This document shows, piece by piece, positions 38,202-50,639 of a DNA stretch of 64,000 nt (its first letter is position 1; every line of letters starts with the position of its first letter). The translations under genes and the position numbers were made by a program. The stretch is from Gnetum montanum. Its lineage: Eukaryota > Streptophyta > Gnetopsida > Gnetales > Gnetaceae. Under the pieces are notes generated by a model that saw nothing but the letters and a program-made list of their open reading frames with translations, was not told the origin of the DNA and ran no database searches. The DNA lies in contig MNCI01016028.1 of NCBI GenBank assembly GCA_015680685.1, positions 147,538 to 211,537 of the forward strand, written 5' to 3'.

Positions 38202-40759
38202 TGTAACACCACTATTAATTATATGTAAAATCTTATAAATAACTAATAAAAATGCTACAAAACCCCAAGGACTTGGATTTAATAATTCAAACAAAAGTTG
38301 TAAAATAAATAAAAATTATTAATTAGAAGCATAAATATAGTGGAGCAACATAACACAACAATACTAATAGCATAAATAGTTAGATAAAATTAATTTACAA
38401 GAAAATAAAAATTAGCATAACCATTAAAATATAGATGTTAAAAATTTCACTAGTTACATCATAAAATAGTATGTAATATAAAGATTCCAATGACACTTGT
38501 TTTACCTTAATTGGACATCTAGAAATAAAGATATTCCCATTTGAAGTTTACTAAATGAAATAATAAAATTAAAATCTTAATAAAATAATAATATGTAATA
38601 AATAATATGAACTTTTTTTGAACATATAGCACATGTTGAAATAAGAATTGATCCTTGTAATGTCATGGTCAAAATGGCATATATGACAAATTCATATCTA
38701 TCAAACTTTATTATTTATTCACATAAATAGGCACATGGCTTAAGTATCATAAAAGTGGATAAGGTTTCTATTTTAAAAAAATATAACATATATAAAAAAT
38801 TATTTTTCAAGTTTAGAGGGTCCATCTTGTACATTGATTCACCTTTCATCTCATGTCCCTCTTCTAGTGTTTCCATGGCTACTTTGGTGTCTTTGCATCA
38901 ACTGTAGGAGGAGTTAAACCCCCCTCAAATAAGATATGTTATTTTATTTTCCTCTTCATGAAGCATAAATATTCTTGGCCAAAAATCTTAAGATACAATC
39001 TAGATAAAGGTTTCTAATTAAATACTCAAAAATGTTTGAAAGTTCAAGTAACCACAAATTTATCAAAAATCCAAAAGAAATCAAAAAAATACAATGTATA
39101 TTTTATCTAGGCCTGTCAAAAAGCTAGCTCTTGGTTATCCTTACTACCAAATAAATATATTGATAGGTCTTGGAATAGCCTCATCACTATCATCATATTA
39201 TCCTTTTAATTATTTAAAATTCAAAGATATCACAAAATTATCTAATAAAAATCCAAAAAGTCTATATTTTATCTAAGCATCTCCAAAGGCTAGCTCTTGG
39301 TTATCCTCACTACCAAAGGGACATATTGAAAGATCTTGGAATAATCTTACTACTATCATTGGATTGTCCTTGTGACCCCAAATGAGCCATTCATGGCTGG
39401 GTCTTGGCAATAGACTCACTACTAACATCCCCAAAGGTTGAGGTACATGTATCATTAAAAGGATAGGTCTTGACTATGTCTTACCATACACTATTAGACT
39501 CAAGTGCTTAGTACCATGGTCTTGGCTAGTTTCCCAGCCTCACATGAACTTATGAATCAATATCAAAGGTAAGAAATCTATCCAAACCCTTGTTCCTATG
39601 GGGTGGATCCCACTAAAGAAAACTTCACTACTACATGTAGATGGGGACAACCAAAAGATTTGTGGCTCAAAATACCAACTGAGCAAAATTGATCTCATAA
39701 ATATTATTATTTTATTTCAAAAATTTATAATATTATCATTGTAGCCAAAAATTCAACAAAATATGGAAAAATCATATTTATATTAATAGTTGATTTAAAA
39801 TAATCATAAAGTATCTGAGAAGTAACTTGAGAAAGGTTTTCACAATTTCAAAATTCACTAAAAACACAAAAAATTACATGAATACAATACAAATTTCCAT
39901 ATAAAAATAATTCTAAATTGATAAAATTTTATAGAATCTTAACTTAATAATTAAACTTGTGAAAAAAATAACAAAAAAATAGAAAGAAAAAAGAAAGCTT
40001 ACAAAATCCACAATAAAATAAGAGAGTTACATGAAAAGGAAAGTAAAATAAGCTTTCTTATAGTATTAGTAGGGCTTTCAAAATCTTTTTATTGTCTTTC
40101 CTTCCCACAAGAATACCCAAATTAGCTTTTACCTTGCTTTGAACTAATGTACCAAAAACCCTCTATGAATTAAAATGAGATATATTGAAGGTCATAATCT
40201 ATTTATAAGTGAAAGAATCACATGCAACGTGATACTTGGGCTTGGTAGGTTAAAGAAATGAGCTTAGAATGGAAAAACTAGGCTGAAATTAGCTTATAAA
40301 TGAAGAAACCCAATGAAAATGGTTTTTGTTTTACAAAAACTAGATAATCCAATGCATAGGCAAGGTGGAAAAAAAATCAGAAAGAGGTAGTAGTGTAAGA
40401 AAAAAAAATGTACATAATATATATATATATATATATATATACTGTTTATAACATACATTCATTTACTTTTATTTACTTTACTTTTTCTAACTAACTACCT
40501 TTCACGTGATTGCATTACTTTTAATTTTGATTTTTACATAAATATTTTTATAAGTTCTTTTATAATTTTTCTATTTCAAATAATACCCTTAGGGTTTAAT
40601 ACTCATAACATCAAGACTAGGACTCAAAATCAAATTCTCTTTGAACCTATGGAATTCTTAGCAGGTGCTCTACCCAATTGTATATTGAAATCATATATGA
40701 GATTCACTTATCATAGTTTTCTAGTTCAAATGTTGAAACTTTTATCATATTTTTAGTCA
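38202..40759 (-). repeat. 2.5-kb LTR-like unit, copy 2, with adjacent polypurine tract
   Basis: Edges are TGTAACACC and TTAGTCA, so the unit runs TG...CA (2558 bp). A minus-strand TATA box, TATAAATAGA, lies at 40198-40207 and a minus-strand AATAAA at about 40088-40093. Immediately to the right, 40760-40778 is a pure pyrimidine run, which is a purine tract on the minus strand. That is the expected neighbour of a 3' LTR, so the unit probably belongs to a minus-strand element lying to its right. An (AT)n run lies near 40420-40441. Confidence 0.65.
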
Positions 40760-41029
40760 TCCTCTCCTCTTCTTCTTTATATTTTTGCTCCTCCTCCGTA
40801 ATGGCCTTGGTTGTTAATTCCTACTACTTCACTATAACAAAATCATAGCCAAATAAAAAAGTAAATTATTAAACATTTTATCCACCATGGATAACCAAAA
40901 ATGGTGATAAAACAAAAAATTAAAAGAAATAATATACTCATCTTCAAAAACTTTATCAACCTTTTTGAGGTTGATTCCTAGTTTTCCAAGTGCCTACTTA
41001 CTTAGAAAAATATCATTTTTTTAACTCTT

Positions 41030-41720
41030 GGCATTTCTCTTTGTTCCTTAGTAGCACCATCAGCCTTTACATAGAACCTCTTGGACCTTTTCACATTACC
41101 ATGCTTAGCATAGGGCTCAATCCCCATGCTATCAAGCTAATAGACACTTAGACCACTAATGTTTTTAGTGGTAATAAATAGCGATTCACCCACATCCTTC
41201 ATAGGTGGGTCTTGGACAAGTATTGAATAAGTAAGATGTTAAGCCCAAGGTCTAGAAAGTTAGGAAACATCATGTTGTACCCACTTACACAAAATGTGTT
41301 GCATATAATGTACTTAGCCTTAAAAATTGAAAAAAATAAATACAACTTAAAGAAAATAAAATAAAAGAAAATAAAAAATTTTAAAATATATAAATATGTA
41401 AATGTAACAAAAATAATAACAATTTTTACTTACTTGACTTGGGCAAAGTTGAAACATTAGGTTCAATCAATACATGCACTCCTAGATCTTGGAGATTCCA
41501 AAATTTGTGCTCATGTTTAGTAGTCACAAACTTTTGATACCCTTGAGAATACCTCATCCTGTACCTATTGAACTCTTTATCAAGTTGGTTGGGCACTTGT
41601 GCTTTGATGTTATCTCCTTGGTTGAATTCCTCTAAGGCTATATGAACTACAGATAAGGTTTGATCATTTGACACTAATCCTCCTCTTTGTAGCTTAAACT
41701 TGTAAATATAAAACATAAAA
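41030..41720 (-). pseudogene. unrecognised minus-strand ORF remnant
   Basis: One open frame (41426-41716, 96 residues, with YRMRYSQGYQKFVTTKHEHK) and another readable minus-strand stretch at about 41030-41220 (MKDVGESLFITTKN, then VKRSKRFYVKADG). They lie on the same strand as the LTR-like unit whose putative polypurine tract ends at 40778, so they may be its 3' coding part. No family was recognised. Confidence 0.4.
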
Positions 41721-44700
41721 TCAGTGAAGCAGATAGTCTTAAAACCAAAATAGTATGAATTAAATCAAAGATTACCATTTCAACATGTAGACATTTCTAG
41801 AAGGATTAAGAAACAAATTGATCAACCTATGACCTAGCATCAAAGTGTTTTTGGTGTTATATTGTGAATAAATTGGCATCCCCTAGATATGTGATAACTA
41901 TCAAATTCTTGTAGAGTAGGAATTTCCATTATGCTTCAATTCCATTTGAGCCTTAGGATCATCAATCATGTAGTAAAGAATTTAATTAGAACATCTTGCC
42001 GCAAAAGCCTTTGTGATGATAGAAGTAACATTCGTAGCCAAGTATGATCATATTATCACACTATAATGTTGTAGTAGGTATAGTAGGAACTCCTTAGCAC
42101 CAAGCCTAAAAAACATATGATTTTTACCATTGATGGTCATATTAGGCATTATACTGTTTGGAAAAATTATCCTAGTATAATACAAGATCACTACCATCTC
42201 CACCATAACCAAAATTTATTTTAGCATAGCTTTGTATATAGTCAAAACATGTAGTCATTCGAACAAAAAGAAACAAAGTAAAACAAAAACAATCTTAAGA
42301 TTGAGAGTGTTGACATGAAAAACACAAACATAAAAATAGCCAAGCTTATAAACATAATGAAAACTGTAATTTGAATCAAGATTTAGCCTTTATACATCTT
42401 ACTTGATATAGAAAATCTAAGTTTAACATTTTATCAAACAATTAACATCGAAGCAAAATAGTTTCACATTTTGAAAAAAAAAATAGACATCTTGTTAGAT
42501 AGTTGACCCATAGAACAAAAATAGGCATTTTCACAAACATTTGATATGAAATAGGATTTATGCTAAAACATGTAACCAAAACTTTTAAAAAAAAGACAAA
42601 AGAGAAGAAGCAAAAAGCTTTATGGATTCTTAGTTTTAGGAGCATATATGTTATCCTTGCATCCCCACGAAATTCCAAAAGTGCTAAAATGCTTCCTTCC
42701 CAAGTAGGAAAGGTCAAATACACTACTCTTGCCAAGCGAAAGATCAAACACACTAATCACAAGGTCAAATAAAAAACCACAATATTGATCCCAAGAAGTA
42801 GACACTAAAATGATACCAAGATTGGCCAAAAAAATCCAAAAAATCTACATTCAACCATGAAATGTGGCAAATACTAGTCCTAGGACTAGTAAAAATTATT
42901 TAAAAAGTAATAATAGCTCATAAATTTAGTAAACATTTTCAAAGAAGCTAGAATTTCTATAAACACTACACATATAGGTGTAGAAAAATCCAAAATTCAA
43001 TTAAAAAAATCCTAATTCACTAGAATTCAAACATGAAAAACCTATAAATGTATTAATTTAATCAAGAAAAATTAAAAATGTTGTTCCAAGCATGGGAAAC
43101 ACTCAAAACACTATCAATTTAGACAAAATTTCACAAAAAATCCTAATTTGAGACAAATTAACATGGAAAAAAACTTGGAAATCTACAATCATGGTCTAGA
43201 ACCCCGTCAACTTTGGCTATGGTAGGGAAAAACCCCATAAACACTATCAATGTGGCTATAGAAAAAATGATAAATGTCAAAAAATGGGCAAAACAAGTCA
43301 AAATGCTACATATGTGGCCTAGAAAAAACTTAAGTCTTCATAAAAAAAATTTGAAAAACCTAAATTTCATTCCTAGGACTGTTAGAAAACCTAGAATCCT
43401 AATCCTACATAGTCAGAAATCAAAAATCCTACCATATATAGGCCTGGAAAAATGTGCTATGGGGACAATCCCCCCACCCCCAGCCCNAAAAAAAACCATA
43501 GGGCAAATGCCTGCTACATTCCCTACCTTGTGGCAAGCCATCCTCAAATGCTACCAAAGCCTTTGTCCCTACTCAACGTTAAAAGCAACAAAAGAAAAAA
43601 ATATTTATACTTAATTGCTACACCCTCCATGCTATGGCTGGTCATCCTTGGTCTTAGCTGGAACCTCAATTCTTGCCTTGCTTGTGCCATGAAACAAACA
43701 AAAAATTTCTTTTGTAAAAATACCCCCAACCCCCCATATCAAGCAAACTCTAATTAGCCTTGTAGCCCCTTGCATGGCCCTTGTGGTAGCCCATAGTGTT
43801 CCCCACTTGCAGCTGCATGAGTAGCTACCACAACCACGACCTCCTGAAACCCCATGAAAACCCAATCACACTAGAACCCTCATGCCCACACATGTGCCCA
43901 CCATGAATCCCTACCCACAGCCTAGCAAAATTGATGCACACAATCCCAATTCCCAATTACCTCAAGCCTTGCTAACATTAGCACACGCCCTCCCAGCTAT
44001 GATGGCTGAAATAGCCCATAGTGGTAATGCCCATTACCATGGTAGGTCACCAATAATGTCTACACCCCAAACCTTCAAAGTATAGAAAAGAAAAATGAAA
44101 TGATGAAAAAAATAGCAAAGGGGAGAGTGTAGTTGGGGTACTTGGAAAATGCCAATGACCTCCTCTCTTCCACATGTGCTTGTGGCAGGTGACCCAGTGC
44201 TCACTTCCCTCATTCACATTCACTAGTCTTAGGTGTAGGCATCCACTTTGGCATGTTGTTATGGCTCCAACTACGTTCTCCATTAGTAGTGTGAATCAAT
44301 GGCAATGGAAAGACTCCAGTTTGGATGTTGCATTTAAAAAATTGAAAATGATAACTTATCCATGGTAAAACGTGCCTGTATACCCTTCTAGGGTGATTTA
44401 ATGACCCATCAACCTAGGACTATTCTCCACACCTAGCCAAAATTTTTATCTTTTGGGTGATAGCGTAGATGGGTGAGAGCATAGTCATTCATACTTAGTC
44501 AAAATTTGTTTCTTTTCATCACCCTTTGAATTCCTTAGCCAAAATTTCCAACGTTTCATTGCCTAGTGAAAGCTAGAGCTAATTTCATTTCCCAAGCATG
44601 CATAGCCTTTTCTGAACTAACATGTTTGACACATCCATGGTTTGCTAAGACCTAAAATTGGCATGCATAGCCTACCGAGACCTAAAATTGGCACACACAC

Positions 44701-44849
44701 TTACTCTTATTTATTGCCCTTATGCATACTTAGGAAAATTTTCATCACATTTCTTTTTATTCATTTGTGCACATTAACTTGGTTAAGACTAGTGCTACTT
44801 GACATTTTGCTTGCTTGTTTTACAAGAATATGACATGGCCATGCCTAAG
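41721..44849. other. decayed sequence with A-rich degenerate repeats, no gene assigned
   Basis: A loose motif with CACTATCAATNTRG and GGGAAAAACC recurs at about 43090-43260. A TATA-like CCATATATAGG lies near 43432, readable on either strand. A C-rich stretch with one undetermined base (43487) follows. Small frames at 43213-43614 and 43882-44085 lack recognisable domains. A 26-bp phrase with CCTAAAATTGGCA is repeated near 44650 and 44680. Confidence 0.35.
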
Positions 44850-46731
44850 TAGCTTCTTTCACCTCTAGGCCTCATGAGACCTCATGGTGACATTGAGTGA
44901 TGGATTGAACCACATTTCTTAGACCTTGAGCCTACAACCTATGCCAAATATATAGCATGTGTAGAGACACCACTAGATTGGCCTAACCATCTAGTCAAGG
45001 CTCTCAATCTAGAGGCAAGGGATGTCACAAAGGATCTCCTCATTAATATCCCTATAACAACACCTAATGGTGAGGAAAAAATGCTAAAACTAAGCTCCTT
45101 GCTAGATCCCCAACATGTCCAATACATCACCAAGGTGCTAAAAAATAACATTAAGGCATTCACATGGTCATATGAGGACATGCTAGGCCTAGATCCTTGG
45201 CTAGTCCAATACAATATCATCTTTGATCCTTGCATTAAACTAGTAAAACATAAAGCATGCAAGGTTAGGACTAAGATGGCGTTGGTTGTTCATGATGAAA
45301 TCACCAAGCTTTACAAAGCTAGTTTCATCCATGTTTCTAACTATGTAGACTAGGTCTTTAACATCATAGTTGTGCCCAAGAAAAATGAAAGTATACACAT
45401 TTGCATAGACATTTGGAACCTGAACAAGGAAACCATTAAAGATGACTTTCCTTTGCCTAGTATTGATTAAATGATCGATACCATAGCTAGACATGTGTTG
45501 TTATCCTTCATGGATGGGCTCTTGGGTTACAATCAGATTAGGATCAACCCTAAGCACCAACTTAGCACAACCTTGATGACTCCCTGGGCTCCATTTTGGT
45601 ATACCATGATGCCCTTTGGACTCAAGAACACAAGAGCAACATATCAATATGCAATGATGTATATCTTCAATGATTGCACGTTAAGCTTGCTCAATGACTA
45701 TGTTAATGACATTATAATTAAGTACAAAGTAGTTCACAATCATGCAAATGATCTAAGCATAGTGCTTAAACATTTCTTGAAACACGATCTCATGTTGAAC
45801 CCAAAGAAGTATGTTTTCAGTGTTAGAATAGGCCAGATGCTCAATTTTGTAGTTTTTAAAGTAGGAATACATGTAGAACTTGACAAGTTTAAGGTCATAA
45901 CAAACTTAGCACCTCCAGCCAACCTTAAGGAGCTACAAGGGTCACAAAGTTGGTTGCAGTTCATACATAGGTCTATCATGGTTAACTAATAAGTTATAGC
46001 CAATGCAACATCTACTTAAGAAAGGAGCCTGCTTCAAGTGGATATCTCATTGCCAACAAGCATTTGACAATCTTAAGTAAGATCTAGCACAACTTCCTAT
46101 AATTCATCCTCCACAAGGAGATAATTCATTTTACATCTACCTTGCTATTTCAGACACATCCATTACTTCTCTACTTTTCCAAGAGCATGATGATGGCACA
46201 AATGTCTTGGTTTACAACTTGAGCCATGAATTAGTAGCCCATGAAGCAAAATACAACAATGTGGAAAAGCACTACCTTGCCATAGTCTTCTCACTCAATA
46301 AGTGAAGGCATTACCTTTTCTATAGTCAAGTTAACATTATTTGCAAAAATAATGTACTCTAAGCAATCATATAAAACATTTATAAAAGCAATTGTATTGC
46401 ATGATGGAAAATAATAATAGTAGATTTTGACCTACATTACATTGCATAAGCCTTGACAAAAGGTCAAGCCATAGTCGCATAACTCACAGCATCACCTATG
46501 AACAATTAGGCAACTATAGATCCAGAATTCCTGGATGAGCATGTTAGTAGTGTTAGTCAAGTGCTCGATAACTATGAGGTACTTCTGCATTTTGACAAAG
46601 CTTCAACCTTCCAAGGAGGTAGCACGACTGCCATTATCACATTTCTCTCCAAGGAGATCTAACCCTTCACATATCATTTTGCATTCCATGGCACTAACAA
46701 TGTGGTGGAGTATGAAGGTCTCTTCTAAGGT
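44850..46731 (+). pseudogene. Tat-type Ty3 pol, 5' part (RT, RNase H, start of second RNase H)
   Basis: The segment before RT reads NNIKAFTWSYEDMLGLDP (about 45150), the usual lead-in to Tat RT. RT follows: DDFPLPSID (about 45440), SFMDGLLGYNQIRINPKHQL (about 45505-45565) and MMPFGLKNTRATYQ (about 45607). The catalytic box reads YVND (45699-45710), a single G-to-A change from YVDD. RNase H is at about 46010-46330. The second, archaeal-like RNase H starts near 46560 with YEVLLHFDKAS and TNNVVEYEGLF, and is cut at 46731 by the caulimovirid copy. The rest resumes at 53456. Stops and frame changes occur throughout. Confidence 0.85.
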
Positions 46732-46779
46732 ATACACACTTAAAAATAACAAACTCAAATCAAGTGACAGAAAGCACAC

Positions 46780-46925
46780 TCTTTATTGTATATCATAGAG
46801 AAAATTCATACAACAAAGACCTAAGGAATGCTTTGAACTAGAATACTTTGAGAGACCAAGGCACTTCACCTCAAATATCTAAGCCAAGATTGCCTCTTAT
46901 GGTGCTTCAAACCTTAGTTTATAGG
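46780..46925 (-). promoter_or_regulatory. pararetroviral promoter and polyadenylation signal
   Basis: The minus strand has a TATA box, CCTATAAACTAAGG, at about 46913-46926. About 130 bases downstream, in ACAATAAAGAG near 46780-46790, is an AATAAA signal. A poly(A) signal shortly after the start site is typical of the terminally redundant pregenomic RNA of caulimovirids. The element edge lies about 50 bases further on. Confidence 0.5.
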
Positions 46926-46929
46926 AGAA

Positions 46930-48050
46930 GGAGAACCTTCTCGATCACATAAGGTTCATATTGACTCAACACATACTACACACAAACCAAAGAGATAACA
47001 CATCATGTATAATAACAACATCTTTTGATAGTGGCTATAGTGTTTGCACTATCGATGTATTATTACAATGATGACAACCACTTTAAATATTATGGTGACG
47101 GAGTGGACTATGGTCCTAGAGAGTCACCAGAATCCCCATCATTAGGGTCTAACATGAACCATTCTTAATCATGATCTGATCAAGGCCCAGCAATATAGAA
47201 AATCTTTTCTCAACCACCATATTGATGATATGTTTGTAGGTGTGCATCCAAATGGTACAACTCAAGAGATAGAGGAACTATCTAATGAAGTTGGCAATGG
47301 ATTTGGATGTCATGAGCATTTGAAGTGTAAATGTCCTGGTAGAAAATAGATCCCTAGGAGTTTATCCAATAAATTCTTTGGGATATGCAAGATGTCAAAT
47401 AATATTGAGGTGTAGCATCTTGGTTAATAAAATGCCATGTGTAAGACTATGTATTCCCATAATATAGGAAATCTCCTCGTTGTTTAGATATCCTATGAGA
47501 TAAAAACCTTGGATATCCTGGAGGGACATGCTTAGGAGAATGGCCAAATTTAGCCTGCCATGATCAAAACGTAGATGACATGGGATATATGGTAGGATTT
47601 ATGGATATCTTATATATGTGAAATTCATCTAACTAGTAATATGGCCATAAGATAGTATTTTCATCATACAGGTTTTCAAACTCATAGAGATCAATTTCTA
47701 CAAAGGTGTTAAGCTTGATTTTAGGAAAGGCATTAGGATGATTGACATGGAATATGTTAGTAATAAAAATAGTTTGGGTTATATCATAGTATGGAGAGAT
47801 GATCTAATTCATAGAAACAAAATCATTCCATGAAGATTCATGAGACTTCCTACAAGCTACCTGTTATATTATTGGCATATATATCTCCAAAGATCTATAG
47901 GGTCTGATTCTCCTAGTTGATCTCATGGTCCAGCCTTCACTTATAAGTAAATCTATACAAAAAAATAAAGCTTAAATTTTTTTTATTTTTTAGAGAGGTG
48001 AAACTCTCTGGTCAAAAAATAGCTAAACAATTTAATCTACCATCAATAAA
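46930..48050 (-). other. 3' region of the endogenous pararetrovirus, no domain recognised
   Basis: Between RNase H and the promoter the minus strand has only short frames broken by stops. A decayed accessory ORF could lie here, but no motif supports one. Confidence 0.4.
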
Positions 48051-48480
48051 CTATGTTTCAAACAAAATTAGCTAAAAATAGTGCCCAATGTATTAACCAC
48101 ATGTGAGCAACTTTATTTAGGTTCTTTTCACTAAGATACTTGTCTATGTGTTTAAGCTCACTTCTAATTATGAGTCTCTTTTCTTGGAGGAATAGTCTGA
48201 AATTTTCTATGCCTTTGATAATGGCTAGCAACTCCTTCTGAGTGCTATGGTAGTTTAGTTGGTTAGGTCCAAACTTGATTGAGGCATAGCAACATATATG
48301 AATACTTCCATACAAGTATTCCTTTAGAGTTGCTCCCCAAAACTCATATGATGCATCAGTTTCTAGTATGAGTGTTCTTATTGTTGGTAGCCATAATTGT
48401 TATAGGGAGTTGCAATGCTCTTTTATTATTCTTATAGTGGTTGTATGTTGAGAAAACCAAGGCTTTAGATTTTTACCCAG
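48051..48480 (-). pseudogene. pararetroviral RNase H domain
   Basis: The minus-strand frame 48058-48315 contains NYHSTQKELLAIIKGIENFR, matching the Y-x-x-x-E-K-E-L-x-A-I signature of Ty3/caulimovirid RNase H, where the Glu belongs to the catalytic set. The first catalytic Asp region upstream is broken by stops. It would degrade the RNA strand of the replication hybrid. Confidence 0.75.
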
Positions 48481-48599
48481 TTTTTCATTTAGAATCTTTC
48501 TATACTTAGCGAGATCTTTTTAAAAGCTTGAAACATAATTTACTACCTATGAATTGTTGCAGTTGGACCTTATCTCTAATTTTGTCTAGAAAATTCATG

Positions 48600-49330
48600 A
48601 TTGATTCAAAGATGTGATTCTATAGTGCAATTTTTGTCAATAATTTCTAATCCTAGAAACTTTATACATGGTTGAGGAATTATGATATTTGTTGGAGATA
48701 ATACCAATCCATTTTTATCTACTAAATTGTAAAATATTTGTAAATGTTCTAAATGCTCTTTTGGATTTTTGCTCATTATTAAAATGTCATCTATGTAAAC
48801 CATTATAAAATTAAATCTATGAAATATGTGATCCATATATTGTTGGAAAATTGAAGGTGTCATCTTGATTCCAAATAGAAGTACAATCCATTCATAAAGT
48901 CCTCCTAGCACAATAAATGTTGTTTTCCATCAATCTTTAGGGTAAACCTGGATCTACTAGAAACTAGATTTTAGATCAAATTTAGAGTATATGTATGTGT
49001 GAAGGAGCCATTGAAACAAATCATCCTTATTTAATATAGGATGTTGAATAGACTTAATGAGATCATTTAATGGTTTATAATTTATTACTAGCCTTTTCTT
49101 ACCTCTTACTAGTTATGCTCTCTTATTCACATAGAAAGCAACATAGGCAAACATGGTGGTACTTTGTTGGATCAAACCTTTGGCTAATAGTTGTCTAATA
49201 TCTTCATTACATTCTTTCTGTAAGGTAGGAGACATTCCAAAGTGATATGTTCTTACTTTAATCTTGATATTGTCTTGTAGTTAAATATGACACTAGTGTT
49301 CTTTCTTGGATCAGAAATAGGTTGGATCAT
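48600..49330 (-). pseudogene. pararetroviral reverse transcriptase
   Basis: The minus-strand frame 48606-48911 holds YEWIVLLFGIKMTPSIFQ and the catalytic YIDD at 48786-48797, intact, then GLVLSPTNI and IKFLGLEI, matching the caulimovirid RT palm and thumb start. Upstream fingers sequence is present at about 48920-49100 but contains stops. An intact catalytic box in a frame with few lesions suggests less decay than in the surrounding Ty3 element. Confidence 0.85.
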
Positions 49331-49399
49331 CTAATGCTAAGGTTAATATTTTTTTTACATTTTTGAAAATCATCATCAAGTTTTTTGAACTTGATTAAT

Positions 49400-49870
49400 G
49401 ACCCATTGGTTATTATTTATCTTATATTTTTTGCATTAAAGGATACCTACTAGTATAATTCTCCTTTCTATTAAATCTTTCTAATTGAAAAGTAATGTAC
49501 ATGGAGTGGGTAGCATACAGTTTTAGTTGGCCAAAGTTATCTGTATTGATTAGCAAATCATAAGATGGAAGATCAAAACTATAAATAGTTATGTTAAACA
49601 TCTTATTGGATGGTGATAATATTAGAATAACTACTTGCTTGTCGATAGATCTTCTTTTCATGTTAAACATAACATATGTTTTTTCTTTGTCATTCTAGAA
49701 TTATGATGATAAGATACTTGGTCTAACTACAGATAGCTCAGCTCCACTATCAATTAAAGCATCTATTAGATAAGCTTTATATGAAGGTAATTTTATTCTA
49801 AAAGTACATATAGGTAAGTTAGTACTTACTAGCTTGTTTTTGTTGACCACTTGTATTGGCGTAATTGATT
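49400..49870 (-). pseudogene. pararetroviral aspartic protease
   Basis: The active-site motif LIDSGAEL, with D-S-G at 49743-49751, is intact on the minus strand. The following frame (49422-49670) contains SFDLPSYDLLINTD, in the place of the protease C-terminal segment. It would process the polyprotein. Confidence 0.75.
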
Positions 49871-50639
49871 TTGTCCCATCCTCATACTACTTCCATTGTT
49901 CACTCTTTTCTTCCCTTTTTAGATCTTCTAATTCTTGTGTAGTCCAATGCACAAATTTTTGCAACTGTTGGATCCTATGTTCTCTCCAAATAGACTAATC
50001 CAAATTTGGTTGAGGTAATGGAGGATGATCTATTTTGAGAATATTTGCTTCTATTGCATAATCCATTGAATCCTTTGTCCTTTCTTCTTCTTCTTCTTCT
50101 CTTAAGATCTATTCTAGATCTTGTTGTTCTTTTGTAGAAGAAGGAAATGGTTGTTCATCTGTGTATACATTCTGTAAATGAAATTGTTGTTTATATAGTT
50201 TCACATCTTTTCTTTTCTGCTTAACTTTTCATTAGATAGCAATATACTGATGTATATCTTCAAGTGGAACTTTTTTCAGTCTTTTTTCTAATTTAGCTAA
50301 TTGATTTACTAAATCTATATACATTGGATCTTTCTTAAGAATTTTTGGTTACCTATGAAATTTATGATGATGTTATCTATATTGCCATGATGATGAGGCA
50401 TGATTCATGTTAGAATAAAAAATTACATTAGCACCATCTAAATACCACCCCCCTTAGGAAAAGGGTGATCATTGAGCAAAGGAATCTCCAATTCAAAGAG
50501 TACATCATGGCTACCATTGGTGTAGCAATCAGAGAAATGTAAAAGAATATTACCATGGGAAAAAGGTTTATCCTCATTAGAGATGTATTCATAAAACTAC
50601 TCAAATAAGTTATGATTAATAATAAAATTTATCTTGTTG

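Noticed and set aside
42442-42829. Overlapping frames on both strands around 42.6 kb
   Set aside because: Composition is low complexity and no domain or conserved pattern was seen.
43882-44085. 67-codon frame upstream of the Tat pol as a possible gag
   Set aside because: No gag motif, and the flanking sequence is not readable as coding.
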